The position numbers and the translations under genes were made by a program. DNA of 64,000 nucleotides from Bacteroidaceae bacterium (GTDB lineage: Bacteria > Bacteroidota > Bacteroidia > Bacteroidales > Bacteroidaceae). The number at the start of each line of letters is the position of its first letter. Positions within the stretch are counted from its first letter, which is position 1. The DNA is taken from assembly GCA_017464815.1 (NCBI GenBank), contig JAFTYI010000011.1:151464-215463 (forward strand), given 5' to 3'. This document shows, in pieces, positions 1 through 8,723 of the stretch. The notes under the pieces were generated by a model. That model was not told where the DNA came from, searched no databases, and saw only the letters and a program-made list of their open reading frames with translations.

Positions 1-2121
1 TTGAACATTGCCGCTAATTCAGCTACAGTCCCCAGTGACAACAAATTGGCAGGTGTATACTTCTGCAACACCAGCAAGGCACACAGCAATGTAAAGGCTT
101 ATGATGCCAACACCATGCGTGTGTTGGGGTTGACCTCTACAGGTAAGCTGGGCTTTATCAAGGCGACGAACGATATGCTGGTGTATGATAAGAATAACAA
201 ATACTATTGTCTGCCTGCCAACAAGGCCTATCTGGTTGTGCCTGCTGGCACCCCCGATGAGTTGGAGGTGATGACCAAGGAAGAATATGATAATCGCAAT
301 GTAAATGTGACAGCTACGGCCACCGCGGGTGGAACCGTAGCTGGCAGTGGCACATATAAGGCAAACTCACAGGTGACACTGACCGCTACGGCTCAAGCTG
401 GTTATCATTTCGAGAAATGGTCCGATGGCTCAACGGCTAATCCCTATACCTTTACGGTGACTGGCAACACCTCCTTGACGGCAACCTTTGCTCCCAGCAG
501 TTTTCAGTTGGTCTACATGGTGGATGGTGTGCAGCATCATGCCGAATCGGTTATCTATGGCACAACCTTGACGGCTCTTGCCGCTCCCAGCAAAGAAGGT
601 CACACCTTCAGTGGTTGGACAGGTCTGCCCGCCACTATGCCTGCGGGTAATGTGACGGTGACTGGTTCGTTCACCCCCAATACTTATCAGGTCTCCTATG
701 TGGTAGATGGCGATGCCTATCAGACGGTCTCTGCCACTTATGGTTCCGCTTTGACGGCTCTTGCCGCTCCCAGCAAGGAGGGTCACACCTTCAGTGGTTG
801 GACAGGTCTGCCCGCTACTATGCCTGCGGGTAATGTGACGGTGACCGGTTCGTTCTCTCCCAACAGTTATCAGTTGACTTACGTGGTGGATGGTGTTTCC
901 TACCACACCGAATCGGTTGTTTACGGTACGATGTTGATTGAGATTGAGGAGCCGGTGAAGGAGGGCCACACCTTCAGTGGATGGACAAAGTTACCCACCA
1001 CCATGCCGGCAGGTGATGTCACGGTGACCGGTTCGTTCGAAGTCAACTATTATGAGTTTGCCCACATGCTGGATGGCGATGTTTACAAAACAGAGATGGT
1101 TGCTTATGGCTCGGAACTGGTGCTCGAGGCCAATCCTGAAAAGGAGGGTTACACCTTCAGTGGATGGAGTGAGGCGCCTGAGACAATGCCTGCTGCCAAA
1201 GTGGTGGTTACCGGTTCGTTGATTCCCAATGTTTACCAAGTGACCTATATGGTGGATGGTGAGTTGTATCTGATTGACTCGGTGACTTGCGATGCTCCGT
1301 TCAAGGCACAACCCGTTCCCGTTCAGGCTGGCTACAACTTTGAGGGGTGGGACAGTGTGCCTGCCACGATGCCTGCATGTGACATTGTGCTCAGTGGCAC
1401 GTTTGTCATCAACAAGGACAACAAGTTCAACCTTGTCTACATGTTGGATGGTCAAGAATATAAGCGTACGATTGTCAGCTTTGGCGACACTCTTTCAGTG
1501 GAACCCGACCCTGTGAAAGAGGGTTACACTTTCTGTGGTTGGAGCGAACTGCCCGAGACGATGCCGTTGCAAGATGTCACTGTGACAGGAGAATTCACCG
1601 TCAACTACTACTTGTTGACTTACGTGCTCGATGGTGAAACTTATCAGACTGACTCGGTAGCCTATGGCGAACGTCTGGTGTTGCCTGAGGTGGCCGAGAA
1701 GGAAGGTTACACCTTCAGTGGATGGGACGATGCTCCGAAGACCATGCCGTTTGAAGACTTGACTCTTTCGGGAGAATATCTTATCAACCATTACTTGTTG
1801 ACTTACGTGGTGGATGGTGAGGTGTATGCACAGGATTCTGTGGCATACGGAGCTCCCATTGTGCTGATGGATGACCTCGTGAAGGAAGGTTACATCTTTA
1901 GCGGGTGGAGCGAAGTGCCCGAGACGATGCCCGCCGCTAATGTGAAGGTGTTGGCCATCTTTACGGTTGACGGCATCGACGACATCGTGACCGACCGTCT
2001 GGTTGATGTCTACACCTTGCAGGGAGTGCGTGTGAAGTCACAAGTCCCCATGGAGGAACTTCAGCACGAATTGCCCCGTGGCATTTACATTGTAAATGGC
2101 CGCAAACTGCTGGTGAAGTAG
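1..2121 (+). CDS. Listeria-Bacteroides repeat surface protein with C-terminal sorting signal (5' partial)
   Basis: The frame is open at base 1, so the true N terminus and any signal peptide lie outside the window. About 100 residues that I do not recognise come first, then one divergent InlB-B-like repeat (about residues 99-166, ending LTATFAP). Eight tandem repeats of about 61-64 residues follow, of the Listeria-Bacteroides (Flg_new) type. Each has the pattern Y-x-(V/L)-D-G, then Y-G, EG-x-x-F-x-GW, TMP, and VTGxF. Repeats 1 and 2 are nearly identical in DNA as well. The last ~50 residues (VYTLQGVRVK, then RGIYIVNGRKLLVK) resemble the C-terminal signals of T9SS cargo. The likely role is an exported, cell-surface or secreted protein. 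The binding partner cannot be read from sequence. Confidence 0.85.
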   Translation: MNIAANSATVPSDNKLAGVYFCNTSKAHSNVKAYDANTMRVLGLTSTGKLGFIKATNDMLVYDKNNKYYCLPANKAYLVVPAGTPDELEVMTKEEYDNRNVNVTATATAGGTVAGSGTYKANSQVTLTATAQAGYHFEKWSDGSTANPYTFTVTGNTSLTATFAPSSFQLVYMVDGVQHHAESVIYGTTLTALAAPSKEGHTFSGWTGLPATMPAGNVTVTGSFTPNTYQVSYVVDGDAYQTVSATYGSALTALAAPSKEGHTFSGWTGLPATMPAGNVTVTGSFSPNSYQLTYVVDGVSYHTESVVYGTMLIEIEEPVKEGHTFSGWTKLPTTMPAGDVTVTGSFEVNYYEFAHMLDGDVYKTEMVAYGSELVLEANPEKEGYTFSGWSEAPETMPAAKVVVTGSLIPNVYQVTYMVDGELYLIDSVTCDAPFKAQPVPVQAGYNFEGWDSVPATMPACDIVLSGTFVINKDNKFNLVYMLDGQEYKRTIVSFGDTLSVEPDPVKEGYTFCGWSELPETMPLQDVTVTGEFTVNYYLLTYVLDGETYQTDSVAYGERLVLPEVAEKEGYTFSGWDDAPKTMPFEDLTLSGEYLINHYLLTYVVDGEVYAQDSVAYGAPIVLMDDLVKEGYIFSGWSEVPETMPAANVKVLAIFTVDGIDDIVTDRLVDVYTLQGVRVKSQVPMEELQHELPRGIYIVNGRKLLVK

Positions 2122-2155
2122 TGTTGAATCTGTAATAATCGAATCGCCTTAAACA

Positions 2156-2205
2156 GTTAACTCCGTTCGCGAACCGAACAAACACGGTTCGCGAACGGAG
2201 TTAAC
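2156..2205. repeat. Perfect 21-bp palindrome (hairpin) after the repeat protein gene
   Basis: Arms 2156-2176 and 2185-2205 are perfect reverse complements around an 8-nt loop. The arms contain GTTCGCGAAC-type words. No T-run follows, so it is a weak candidate for a classical terminator. It lies directly against the mobile-element-like repeat that starts at 2208. Confidence 0.8.
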
Positions 2206-2207
2206 TG

Positions 2208-2388
2208 GGGACAGTCCAAAAATCCAGTTGCAAATTATTCCGTCTCTGTGTCATTCTGAACGCAGTGAAGAATCTGAATACGTCAGCATTATAGTGTTTT
2301 GCTTGCGTTTACAGATTCTTCACTGCGTTCAGAATGACAGAGACATCATGTAATCCAATTATATATAACCGACTTTTCGGATTGGCCC
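2208..2388 (+). mobile_element. MITE-like element, family B, copy 1 (181 bp, 8-bp target duplication)
   Basis: The ends are imperfect inverted repeats (GGGACAGTCC at the left; GGATTGGCCC at the right). The element is flanked on both sides by GTTAACTG (2200-2207 and 2389-2396), as expected of an 8-bp target-site duplication. The interior is an almost perfect hairpin built on the word GTCATTCTGAACGCAGTGAA (arms 2243-2276 and 2312-2343). It has no coding capacity. A second copy in inverse orientation lies at 38945-39154. Confidence 0.75.
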
Positions 2389-2487
2389 GTTAACTGTTTA
2401 AAAGATTGGTATTCGTCTGGGTGAAAGACTACTATTCTTCGGGCTGCATCATGGGCATTCCTTTGGAAGGACTTAGGTGGAGAAAGT

Positions 2488-2553
2488 ATCTTAAGATGCT
2501 TGTCCATTTATCTTAGGATACTTGGCCGTTTATCTTAAGATACTTTTTTCTTA
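2488..2553. repeat. Tandem 22-bp repeat array A (3 units)
   Basis: Three units start at 2488, 2510 and 2532, each beginning ATCTTA(A/G)GAT(A/G)CTT. The third runs into a T-run and the stop codon of the minus-strand gene, so it could also serve as that gene's terminator. It is one of several 22-23-bp arrays in the intergenic regions of this window. Confidence 0.7.
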
Positions 2554-3642
2554 GAACAACCGGCGTGAAATGCGCACCTCCACAACGGGAAATACCTTGA
2601 ACTTCTTGGCAAGGTCTACATAGTCGCCCACTTTGCCTGGCACATTCTTCACATCCTTGGCAAGGTCGGTGCCGTCGTGTGTCAGGATGGAGGGGGTGCC
2701 GCCCCAAAAGAGTACACCGCAATCGAACGAGATGTTATACTTGCTGTTGTTGTTCATCATTGAGGTGCCGTAGCCGAATCCCAAGTAGGGACGGAAACGG
2801 TTTACCTTCATTTTGGCGCTCACCATGCTGTTCTTGTCGGGTTCCATGCGATAGGTGCTTCCGTCGGCCTTTTGTCCCATGGTGATGCCCATGCGGCCAT
2901 ACTTCGTAGGGTCGTATGGCATTTCGGGGTAATTCCCCTCAAAGCGATCTCTGAACATATCAACCATTTCTGGGGTTCCATAAATGGCCATGTCACCCAT
3001 GACGAGGATAGGTTCGTCGTTCGCAATTTTTTGCTCGAGTTGTGCTAATGCCTGATCGACAGTCTGGTCGTAAGCGCTTTGGTAGAGTTTGTTGATAACC
3101 TCGTTGTCATACATGTGGTTGTACATCTTCACGGCAAACAGCGAGGGCATGTCAGCCGTGGTGTTGTATGCCTTGCCGATGCTGGACGAACCGAGGTAGA
3201 AACCGGCTGTCACGTGCCAACGCTTGTCTTCCAAGGGGAAGAAGTCGAGCAACAGTTTGAAGTTGCCGAAGGTGGGTTCGCCGATCATGTCCACGTTGTC
3301 GTCCACTGCATGTCCGGTGAACTGTTCCAACATGCCTGACAATTCATTGAACTTGCTCTGCTGCTCTTCGCGCGTGCCTTCGCCCACTTCGATGGGGAAG
3401 TTCATTTTATACTCAAACTTGGGCATGTAGGTGAAACCAGCTCTCACCTGCATGAAGTCGGTGACAGGCGATGCCAAGTCGATACCCACACCAGTGCTTC
3501 CCAATGTCAGTGCCACATCCAACTTGTTGAAAGGGCCGTTCTTCTTCTCGGGGAATTTGTACGAGAAGGAATTACTCGTCTGTGCACACATTATGGTGCT
3601 ACCTGCCAGCAGGCACAATAGGGATGTTAATATTCTCTTCAT
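2551..3642 (-). CDS. Outer-membrane-type protein of unknown function
   Basis: I do not recognise a named family. The chosen start (ATG at 3642) gives MKRILTSLLCLLAGSTIMCAQ, a clear Sec signal peptide; longer upstream frames lack one. The mature ~340-residue protein has alternating aromatic and polar stretches (AGFTYMPKFEYKMNF, PYLGFGYGTSMM) and a C-terminal phenylalanine, as in beta-barrel outer-membrane proteins. The middle is an acidic, helical insert (about residues 70-100 and 165-215). It diverges from porP. On its own strand TACCTTTG (3672-3679) matches the Bacteroidota -7 box. Any link to secretion is inferred from position only. Confidence 0.65.
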   Translation of the reverse strand: MKRILTSLLCLLAGSTIMCAQTSNSFSYKFPEKKNGPFNKLDVALTLGSTGVGIDLASPVTDFMQVRAGFTYMPKFEYKMNFPIEVGEGTREEQQSKFNELSGMLEQFTGHAVDDNVDMIGEPTFGNFKLLLDFFPLEDKRWHVTAGFYLGSSSIGKAYNTTADMPSLFAVKMYNHMYDNEVINKLYQSAYDQTVDQALAQLEQKIANDEPILVMGDMAIYGTPEMVDMFRDRFEGNYPEMPYDPTKYGRMGITMGQKADGSTYRMEPDKNSMVSAKMKVNRFRPYLGFGYGTSMMNNNSKYNISFDCGVLFWGGTPSILTHDGTDLAKDVKNVPGKVGDYVDLAKKFKVFPVVEVRISRRLF

Positions 3643-3775
3643 ATTCTGATAATAGGATTGTATTCGTGCGGCAAAGGTAAAGATAAAAAATGAAACGGCT
3701 ATAACTTTTAACATAAAAGAAGGGTGCGGTGCTAAAAAATACAATAAACCGCCAGTTTCCTCGTTTCTTGTTTTG

Positions 3776-4741
3776 ATGAAGACTCTGAAGAACAAATATC
3801 TGTTGCTGATTGTGCTGCTCTTGGGTTGCTGTGTGCATCTGCAGGCGCAGTTCGATGCTCATTTCAGTCACTATTGGGCCTTGCAGTCCTATTTCAATCC
3901 GGCCAGCATTGGTGCGGCGGGACGACTGAATATTGCAGGTACGTACAGTTCACAGCTGTCGGGCTTCACCCGCAGTGCCAAGACGATGTTCTTCAGTGGC
4001 GACACTCCCTTGCCCTTTGCCCATCAGCAGCACAATGTGGGGGTGGGCCTTTTTAACGAGACGATTGGCCTTTTTACCAACCAGCGCCTTTTTGTGCAGT
4101 ATGCCTTCCGCACCAAGCAGTTGTGGGGAGGCCGTTTGTCCGGTGGCATCCAGTTGGGCATGCTCAGCGAGAAGTTCGACGGAAGTAAGGTGGACTTTGG
4201 TGATGCCGAAGGGTCAGCTGATAGCGACCCTGCTTTCCCCACGTCTGAGGCTGAAGGTTCGGCGTTTGACTTGGGAGTGGGGCTTCACTATGTGCATCCT
4301 CTTTTCTATGTCGGTCTGGCTGCTTCGCACCTCAATTCGCCTGAAGTGCTGTTGGCCGAAACGAATGAATTTCAGATAAGTCCCACATTTTATTTGACGG
4401 GTGGATGCAATATTCACCTTAAAAATCCGTTACTCTCCATACAGCCCTCTCTGATGGTGCAGTCCGACGGTGTCAGTCTGCGCACCGACATCACCGGGCG
4501 GCTCACTTATACCTATGACGGCAAAAGCTACTATGGAGGGTTGGGCTATAGTCCAACGATTTCCTGTACGTTCTTGTTGGGTGGCACCATTCAGGGCATC
4601 AATGTGGGCTATGCCTACGAGATGTTTACCAGCCAGATAGGTGTGGGGCATGGCAATCACAGCCTCATAGTGGGCTATCAGATGGACTTGGACTTCTTCA
4701 AGAAGGGAAAGAACAGGCATAAGAGCATAAGAATACTGTAA
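3776..4741 (+). CDS. porP: PorP/SprF family T9SS outer-membrane protein
   Basis: The 321-residue protein starts at ATG 3776; a TTG just upstream is also in frame. A signal peptide (KYLLLIVLLLGCCVHLQAQ) is followed by the family hallmark FDAHFSHYWALQSYFNPASIG at the mature N terminus, then a beta-barrel with repeated glycine/aromatic strands to the end. In characterised Bacteroidota, PorP is an outer-membrane partner of the PorK/N ring or acts with a specific cargo. It is the first gene of the classical porP-gldK-gldL-gldM-gldN order, with only 22 nt before gldK. This context makes it the core PorP rather than one of the many SprF paralogues. Confidence 0.9.
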   Translation: MKTLKNKYLLLIVLLLGCCVHLQAQFDAHFSHYWALQSYFNPASIGAAGRLNIAGTYSSQLSGFTRSAKTMFFSGDTPLPFAHQQHNVGVGLFNETIGLFTNQRLFVQYAFRTKQLWGGRLSGGIQLGMLSEKFDGSKVDFGDAEGSADSDPAFPTSEAEGSAFDLGVGLHYVHPLFYVGLAASHLNSPEVLLAETNEFQISPTFYLTGGCNIHLKNPLLSIQPSLMVQSDGVSLRTDITGRLTYTYDGKSYYGGLGYSPTISCTFLLGGTIQGINVGYAYEMFTSQIGVGHGNHSLIVGYQMDLDFFKKGKNRHKSIRIL

Positions 4742-4763
4742 AATATCATATATTATTATAGAT

Positions 4764-6200
4764 ATGAAGAAAACTTGGATAATCTTGAGTTTGCTTGTGG
4801 CGGTGTTGCTCACCTCATGTATGGGTGGTGGAAAAAATGCAATGGCTGCCGGTGGCGAACTGACCGGTATTAGCGGCATGGCCGTCAGCGAACCAGCCCC
4901 CTATGGCATGGTGTTGATTGAGCGTGGCTCGCTGAAGGTGGGAACTGATGAACCGGATAGCCTGTGGGGCACGGTGATTCCTGCCAAAGAGATTTCGGTA
5001 GATGCATTCTGGATGGACGACACGGAGGTGACCAACGCCGAGTATCGCCAGTTTGTCTATTGGGTGCGCGACTCCATCATCCGCGAGCGTCTGGCCGATC
5101 CTGCCTATGGTGGCGACGAGACCTATAAGATTGAGGAAGACGAGTATGGCGAACCCGTCACTCCCTACCTCAACTGGAAGAAAAAGATTCCTTGGAAGAA
5201 ACCTACCGAGGATGAGCAGCGTGCTATCGAAAGTGTCTATAAGATTCACCCCATTGACGGCACACGCATGTTGGATGCCAGCCAGATGAACTACCGTTAC
5301 GAGGTGTTCGACTACGTGCAGGCCGCCCTGCGTCGCAATCGTTTGGATCCTGCCGAACGCAACCGCAATACCGACGTGGCCGTCAACCCCGACGAGGTGG
5401 TGATGATATCCAAGGATACCGCCTACATTGACGATGAGGGACGCATTGTGCGCGAGACCATCACCCGTCCGCTCACCGGATTGCACGACTTCCTCAATAC
5501 CTACATCGTGAACATCTATCCCGACACGACTTGCTGGGTTAACGATTTCCAGAATGTGGAGAACGAGGCCTATATGCGCCTTTACTTCAGCCACCCCAAC
5601 TACAGCCAATATCCTGTGGTGGGTGTCAGCTGGGAGCAGGCCAATGCCTTCTGTGCGTGGCGTACCAACTACCTGATGAAGGGGCTTGGCAAGGCTGCCC
5701 AATACATCCAGCGCTACCGCTTGCCTACCGAAGTGGAGTGGGAGTATGCTGCCCGTGGAAAGAATGGCAACCCCTTCCCTTGGGAAGAGGAGGGAGCCAA
5801 GTCGGGCGACGGATGCTACTATGCCAACTTCAAGCCCGACCGTGGTAACTACACCAAGGATGGCAACCTCATCACTTCCCGCGTGGGCACCTACAGTGCC
5901 AACTCCAATGGCCTTTATGACATGGCCGGCAACGTGGCCGAGTGGACCTCTACGGTCTACACCGAGGCGGGTGTCCTTTCCATGGGTGACATCAACCCCA
6001 ACATCGGGTACAACGCCGCCAAGGAAGACCCCTACAAGATGAAGAAGAAGAGCGTGCGCGGTGGCTCGTGGAAAGACCCCGAGACCTTTATCCGCTCAGC
6101 ATGGCGAACCTATGAATATCAGAATGAGACCCGCTCATACATCGGTTTCCGTTGCGTGCGCACACAGGTTTCAAATAGCAATAGAAAACAGAAAAGATAA
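4764..6200 (+). CDS. gldK: T9SS ring lipoprotein GldK/PorK
   Basis: The N terminus has a lipobox (VLLTSC, lipidated Cys19), so the protein is predicted to be an outer-membrane lipoprotein facing the periplasm. The rest is a formylglycine-generating-enzyme (SUMF1) fold, with FWMDDTEVTNAEYRQFV, GVSWEQANAFCAWR, RLPTEVEWEYAARG and the terminal RGGSW...YIGFRCVR block. GldK uses this fold structurally and forms the T9SS ring with GldN. A long insert between the first and second blocks (about residues 115-270) is rich in charged residues, as in other GldK proteins. Only 6 nt separate it from gldL. Confidence 0.95.
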   Translation: MKKTWIILSLLVAVLLTSCMGGGKNAMAAGGELTGISGMAVSEPAPYGMVLIERGSLKVGTDEPDSLWGTVIPAKEISVDAFWMDDTEVTNAEYRQFVYWVRDSIIRERLADPAYGGDETYKIEEDEYGEPVTPYLNWKKKIPWKKPTEDEQRAIESVYKIHPIDGTRMLDASQMNYRYEVFDYVQAALRRNRLDPAERNRNTDVAVNPDEVVMISKDTAYIDDEGRIVRETITRPLTGLHDFLNTYIVNIYPDTTCWVNDFQNVENEAYMRLYFSHPNYSQYPVVGVSWEQANAFCAWRTNYLMKGLGKAAQYIQRYRLPTEVEWEYAARGKNGNPFPWEEEGAKSGDGCYYANFKPDRGNYTKDGNLITSRVGTYSANSNGLYDMAGNVAEWTSTVYTEAGVLSMGDINPNIGYNAAKEDPYKMKKKSVRGGSWKDPETFIRSAWRTYEYQNETRSYIGFRCVRTQVSNSNRKQKR

Positions 6201-6206
6201 AATACT

Positions 6207-7049
6207 ATGGGAATCAAACAATTGAATATATTAGCCAAGATACAACGTTGGCTCAATAGCGTGAATGGTAAGACCTTTATGAACTATGCCTACAGTTGGG
6301 GTGCAGCTGTGGTAGTGCTGGGTGCCTTGTTCAAGATTACCCACTTGCCGGGCGGCAACCTGATGCTCTTTATCGGTATGGGAACCGAGGTCTTTGTGTT
6401 CTTCATCTCAGGATTCGACCGTCCGTTTGATGCTGCTCTTCAGCGCGAGATTGCTGAAGCCGAGGCGTCCGAACAGGGTGAGATGGCCGCAGGCGAAGCC
6501 GCTCCTGCAGTAGTGGGTGGTGGCGTGGCCGGTAGCGGCACGGTGATTATTGCCGGTGGTGCTCCCTCCGTAGTGGGTGGAGGCTACGTGGGCGGTGATG
6601 CACCGGTGGTTGCCGGTGGTGCCGTGGCACAAGGCGAAGTCTCCGTTGCGGATGGCGGTGCCGGTGCTCCCGTTGTTGTGGGTGGTGGCGGTGGCGGCTA
6701 CGTAGGTGGCCCCGTAGGCGGACAGCCCTTCACTACCGAGATGGAGGAGGCTACAGCCCAGTATGTCGAGCAATTGCAGAAGTTGACCGAGACGTTGGAG
6801 AAAGTCTCCAAGCAGGCCGAGCTGATGACTGGCGAAACCGAGGAGATGGCCGTGATGAACCGCAACATCACTGGAATCAACGCCATGTACGAGCTGCAAT
6901 TCCGCACCGTCAGTGCCCAGATGGCCACCATCGACCAAATCAACGAAGAGAACCGCAAGATGGTGAAGCGCATCGAAGAGCTGAATGCTGTCTACACCCG
7001 CATGCTCGAAGCTATGACCACCAACATGAATATGAATCTGAAAGCATAA
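6207..7049 (+). CDS. gldL: T9SS inner-membrane motor protein GldL/PorL with Gly/Val-rich linker
   Basis: Two transmembrane helices lie near the N terminus (about residues 24-44 and 50-70, YSWGAAVVVLGALFKITHLPGG and MLFIGMGTEVFVFFISGF). They carry the polar residues that in GldL-GldM harness the proton gradient. The C-terminal part (about 175-280) is a cytoplasmic coiled coil. Between them, residues ~97-173 form an unusual low-complexity linker of VVGGG, VAGG and GGGGGGYVGG blocks. That linker is longer and more Gly-rich than I expect for the family. Gene order and spacing (6 nt to gldM) leave little doubt about identity. Confidence 0.95.
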   Translation: MGIKQLNILAKIQRWLNSVNGKTFMNYAYSWGAAVVVLGALFKITHLPGGNLMLFIGMGTEVFVFFISGFDRPFDAALQREIAEAEASEQGEMAAGEAAPAVVGGGVAGSGTVIIAGGAPSVVGGGYVGGDAPVVAGGAVAQGEVSVADGGAGAPVVVGGGGGGYVGGPVGGQPFTTEMEEATAQYVEQLQKLTETLEKVSKQAELMTGETEEMAVMNRNITGINAMYELQFRTVSAQMATIDQINEENRKMVKRIEELNAVYTRMLEAMTTNMNMNLKA

Positions 7050-7055
7050 GCGGCT

Positions 7056-8624
7056 ATGGCAAACAACAATCATGGCGAAACTCCACGCCAAAAGATGATC
7101 AATCTGATGTACTTGGTGCTGCTGGCCATGCTGGCGCTCAATGTGTCATCGGATGTGCTCAAGGGATTCTCGTTGGTTGACGAGAGTCTCGACCGTTCGA
7201 CGGCCAATGCCACCATGCAGAATCAGACCATTTATCAGAACTTTGCCGACTACATGGCCAAGAATCCCGAAAAGGCCGGCGAATGGAACGAGCGTGCCCA
7301 GTATGTGAAGCGCATCTCCGACTCGCTCTACACCCTGGCCGAGGATTTGAAGGTGGAAATTGTGCACACCTCCGACGGCGAGGATGGCGATGTGGACAAC
7401 ATCGAGAACAAGGAAGACCTTGAAGCCGCCACCACCGTCATGTTGGCCCCCCTCAGTGGTAAGGGCGGCATGCTCCGCGATGCCATCAACAGCTATCGCG
7501 AGGAGATTCTGAAGATGGTGACCGACACCGTCCAGCGCCGCATCATCAGCGACAACCTCAGCACCGAAGTGCCCAAGAGTGGTCTGCTCTTGGGAAAGAA
7601 CTGGCAGGAATATATGTTTGAAAATACCCCCGTAGTGGCCGCTGTCACCTTGCTCACCAAGTTGCAGAGCGACGTGCGCTATGCCGAGGGCGAGGTGCTC
7701 CACACGTTGGAAAAGAATATCGACGTGGGCGACCTGCGCGTGAATCAGATTGACGCCTTCGTCATCCCCAATTCCCAAAGCGTGGTGCGTGGCAGCAAGT
7801 TCAGTGCCCGCATCATCCTGGCCGCCGTAGACTCTACCCAGCGCCCCAATATATACATCGGTGGCGAGCGCTTCGACAGCGAGACGGGTGTCTATGAAAC
7901 CATCTGTAACTCCACTGGCGACTACACCCTCAATGGTTACATGGAGCTTGAGCAGGGCAACGGCGAAGTGCTCCGCCGCGACTTCTCACAGAAGTACACC
8001 GTGGTGGAACCCTCGGCCACCGTGTCGGCCACGCTCATGAACGTGCTCTATGCCGGCTACGACAACCCCATCAGCATCTCTGTGCCCGGAGTGCCCAGCA
8101 ACCGCATCCGTGCCACCATGTCTAACGGCACGCTCAAACCCGTGGCGGGCGGATTCATAGCCCGTCCCACTGAGATAGGCAAGGATGCTGAAATCACCGT
8201 GTCAGCCGAGGTGGAAGGCCGCTCTCAGGTGATGGCCAAGCACGCCTTCCGTGTGCGCCAATTGCCCGACCCCATGCCCTTCATCGAATATACCGACCAG
8301 GATGGCAACGTCAAGCGCTACCGTGGCGGTGGTGCTCCCCTCTTGAAGGGGCAGTTGTTGCAATCCGAGGGGATTGTGGCCGCCATCGACGACGGATTGC
8401 TCAACATCGGCTTCCGTGTCATCAGTTTCGAGACCCTCTTCTTCGACAACATGGGTAATGCCGTTCCCGAGGTGAGCGAGGGAGCCAAGTTCTCGGCTCG
8501 TCAGAAGGACCTCTTCCGCCGTCTCACCCGTGGCAAGCGTTTCTTCATCACAGGCGTGAAGGCCATTGGACCCGATGGCATCGAGCGTCAGTTACCTGCT
8601 GCGTTGGAGGTGAAGGTACAGTAG
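7056..8624 (+). CDS. gldM: T9SS inner-membrane/periplasmic protein GldM/PorM
   Basis: The length of 522 residues is normal for GldM. The N terminus MANNNHGETPRQKMINLMYLV...LNVSSDVL is the family signature, with one transmembrane helix at about residues 14-33. A long periplasmic region follows, known from structures to be four successive domains spanning the periplasm (D1 helical, D2-D4 beta). GldM dimers with the GldL pentamer form the rotary motor that drives cargo export. Translation is coupled within the operon. The next gene, gldN, follows after about 100 nt. Confidence 0.95.
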   Translation: MANNNHGETPRQKMINLMYLVLLAMLALNVSSDVLKGFSLVDESLDRSTANATMQNQTIYQNFADYMAKNPEKAGEWNERAQYVKRISDSLYTLAEDLKVEIVHTSDGEDGDVDNIENKEDLEAATTVMLAPLSGKGGMLRDAINSYREEILKMVTDTVQRRIISDNLSTEVPKSGLLLGKNWQEYMFENTPVVAAVTLLTKLQSDVRYAEGEVLHTLEKNIDVGDLRVNQIDAFVIPNSQSVVRGSKFSARIILAAVDSTQRPNIYIGGERFDSETGVYETICNSTGDYTLNGYMELEQGNGEVLRRDFSQKYTVVEPSATVSATLMNVLYAGYDNPISISVPGVPSNRIRATMSNGTLKPVAGGFIARPTEIGKDAEITVSAEVEGRSQVMAKHAFRVRQLPDPMPFIEYTDQDGNVKRYRGGGAPLLKGQLLQSEGIVAAIDDGLLNIGFRVISFETLFFDNMGNAVPEVSEGAKFSARQKDLFRRLTRGKRFFITGVKAIGPDGIERQLPAALEVKVQ

Positions 8625-8636
8625 TTAAGGAGCAGA

Positions 8637-8690
8637 CCCACCCCCAACCCCTCCCTCTATGGAGGGGAGCGACTATCTCCTTTTAACTCC
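8637..8690. repeat. C/G-tract palindromic repeat (family E) between gldM and gldN
   Basis: This contains CCCTCCCTC TATG GAGGGG, an inverted repeat of the CCCCTCC type seen at several places in the window (for example 42555-42650, 45490-45560 and 58055-58195), followed by CTATCTCC and TTTAACTCC words shared with 16862-16920 and 36741-36790. It is the only sizeable gap inside the T9SS operon. It could lower or decouple gldN expression. Confidence 0.5.
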
Positions 8691-8723
8691 ATAAATAAAG
8701 AAATAAATAAAAGACATAACGAT

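Noticed and set aside
4815-5702. 295-codon minus-strand frame opposite gldK
   Set aside because: gldK on the plus strand has full domain evidence; the antisense frame has none.
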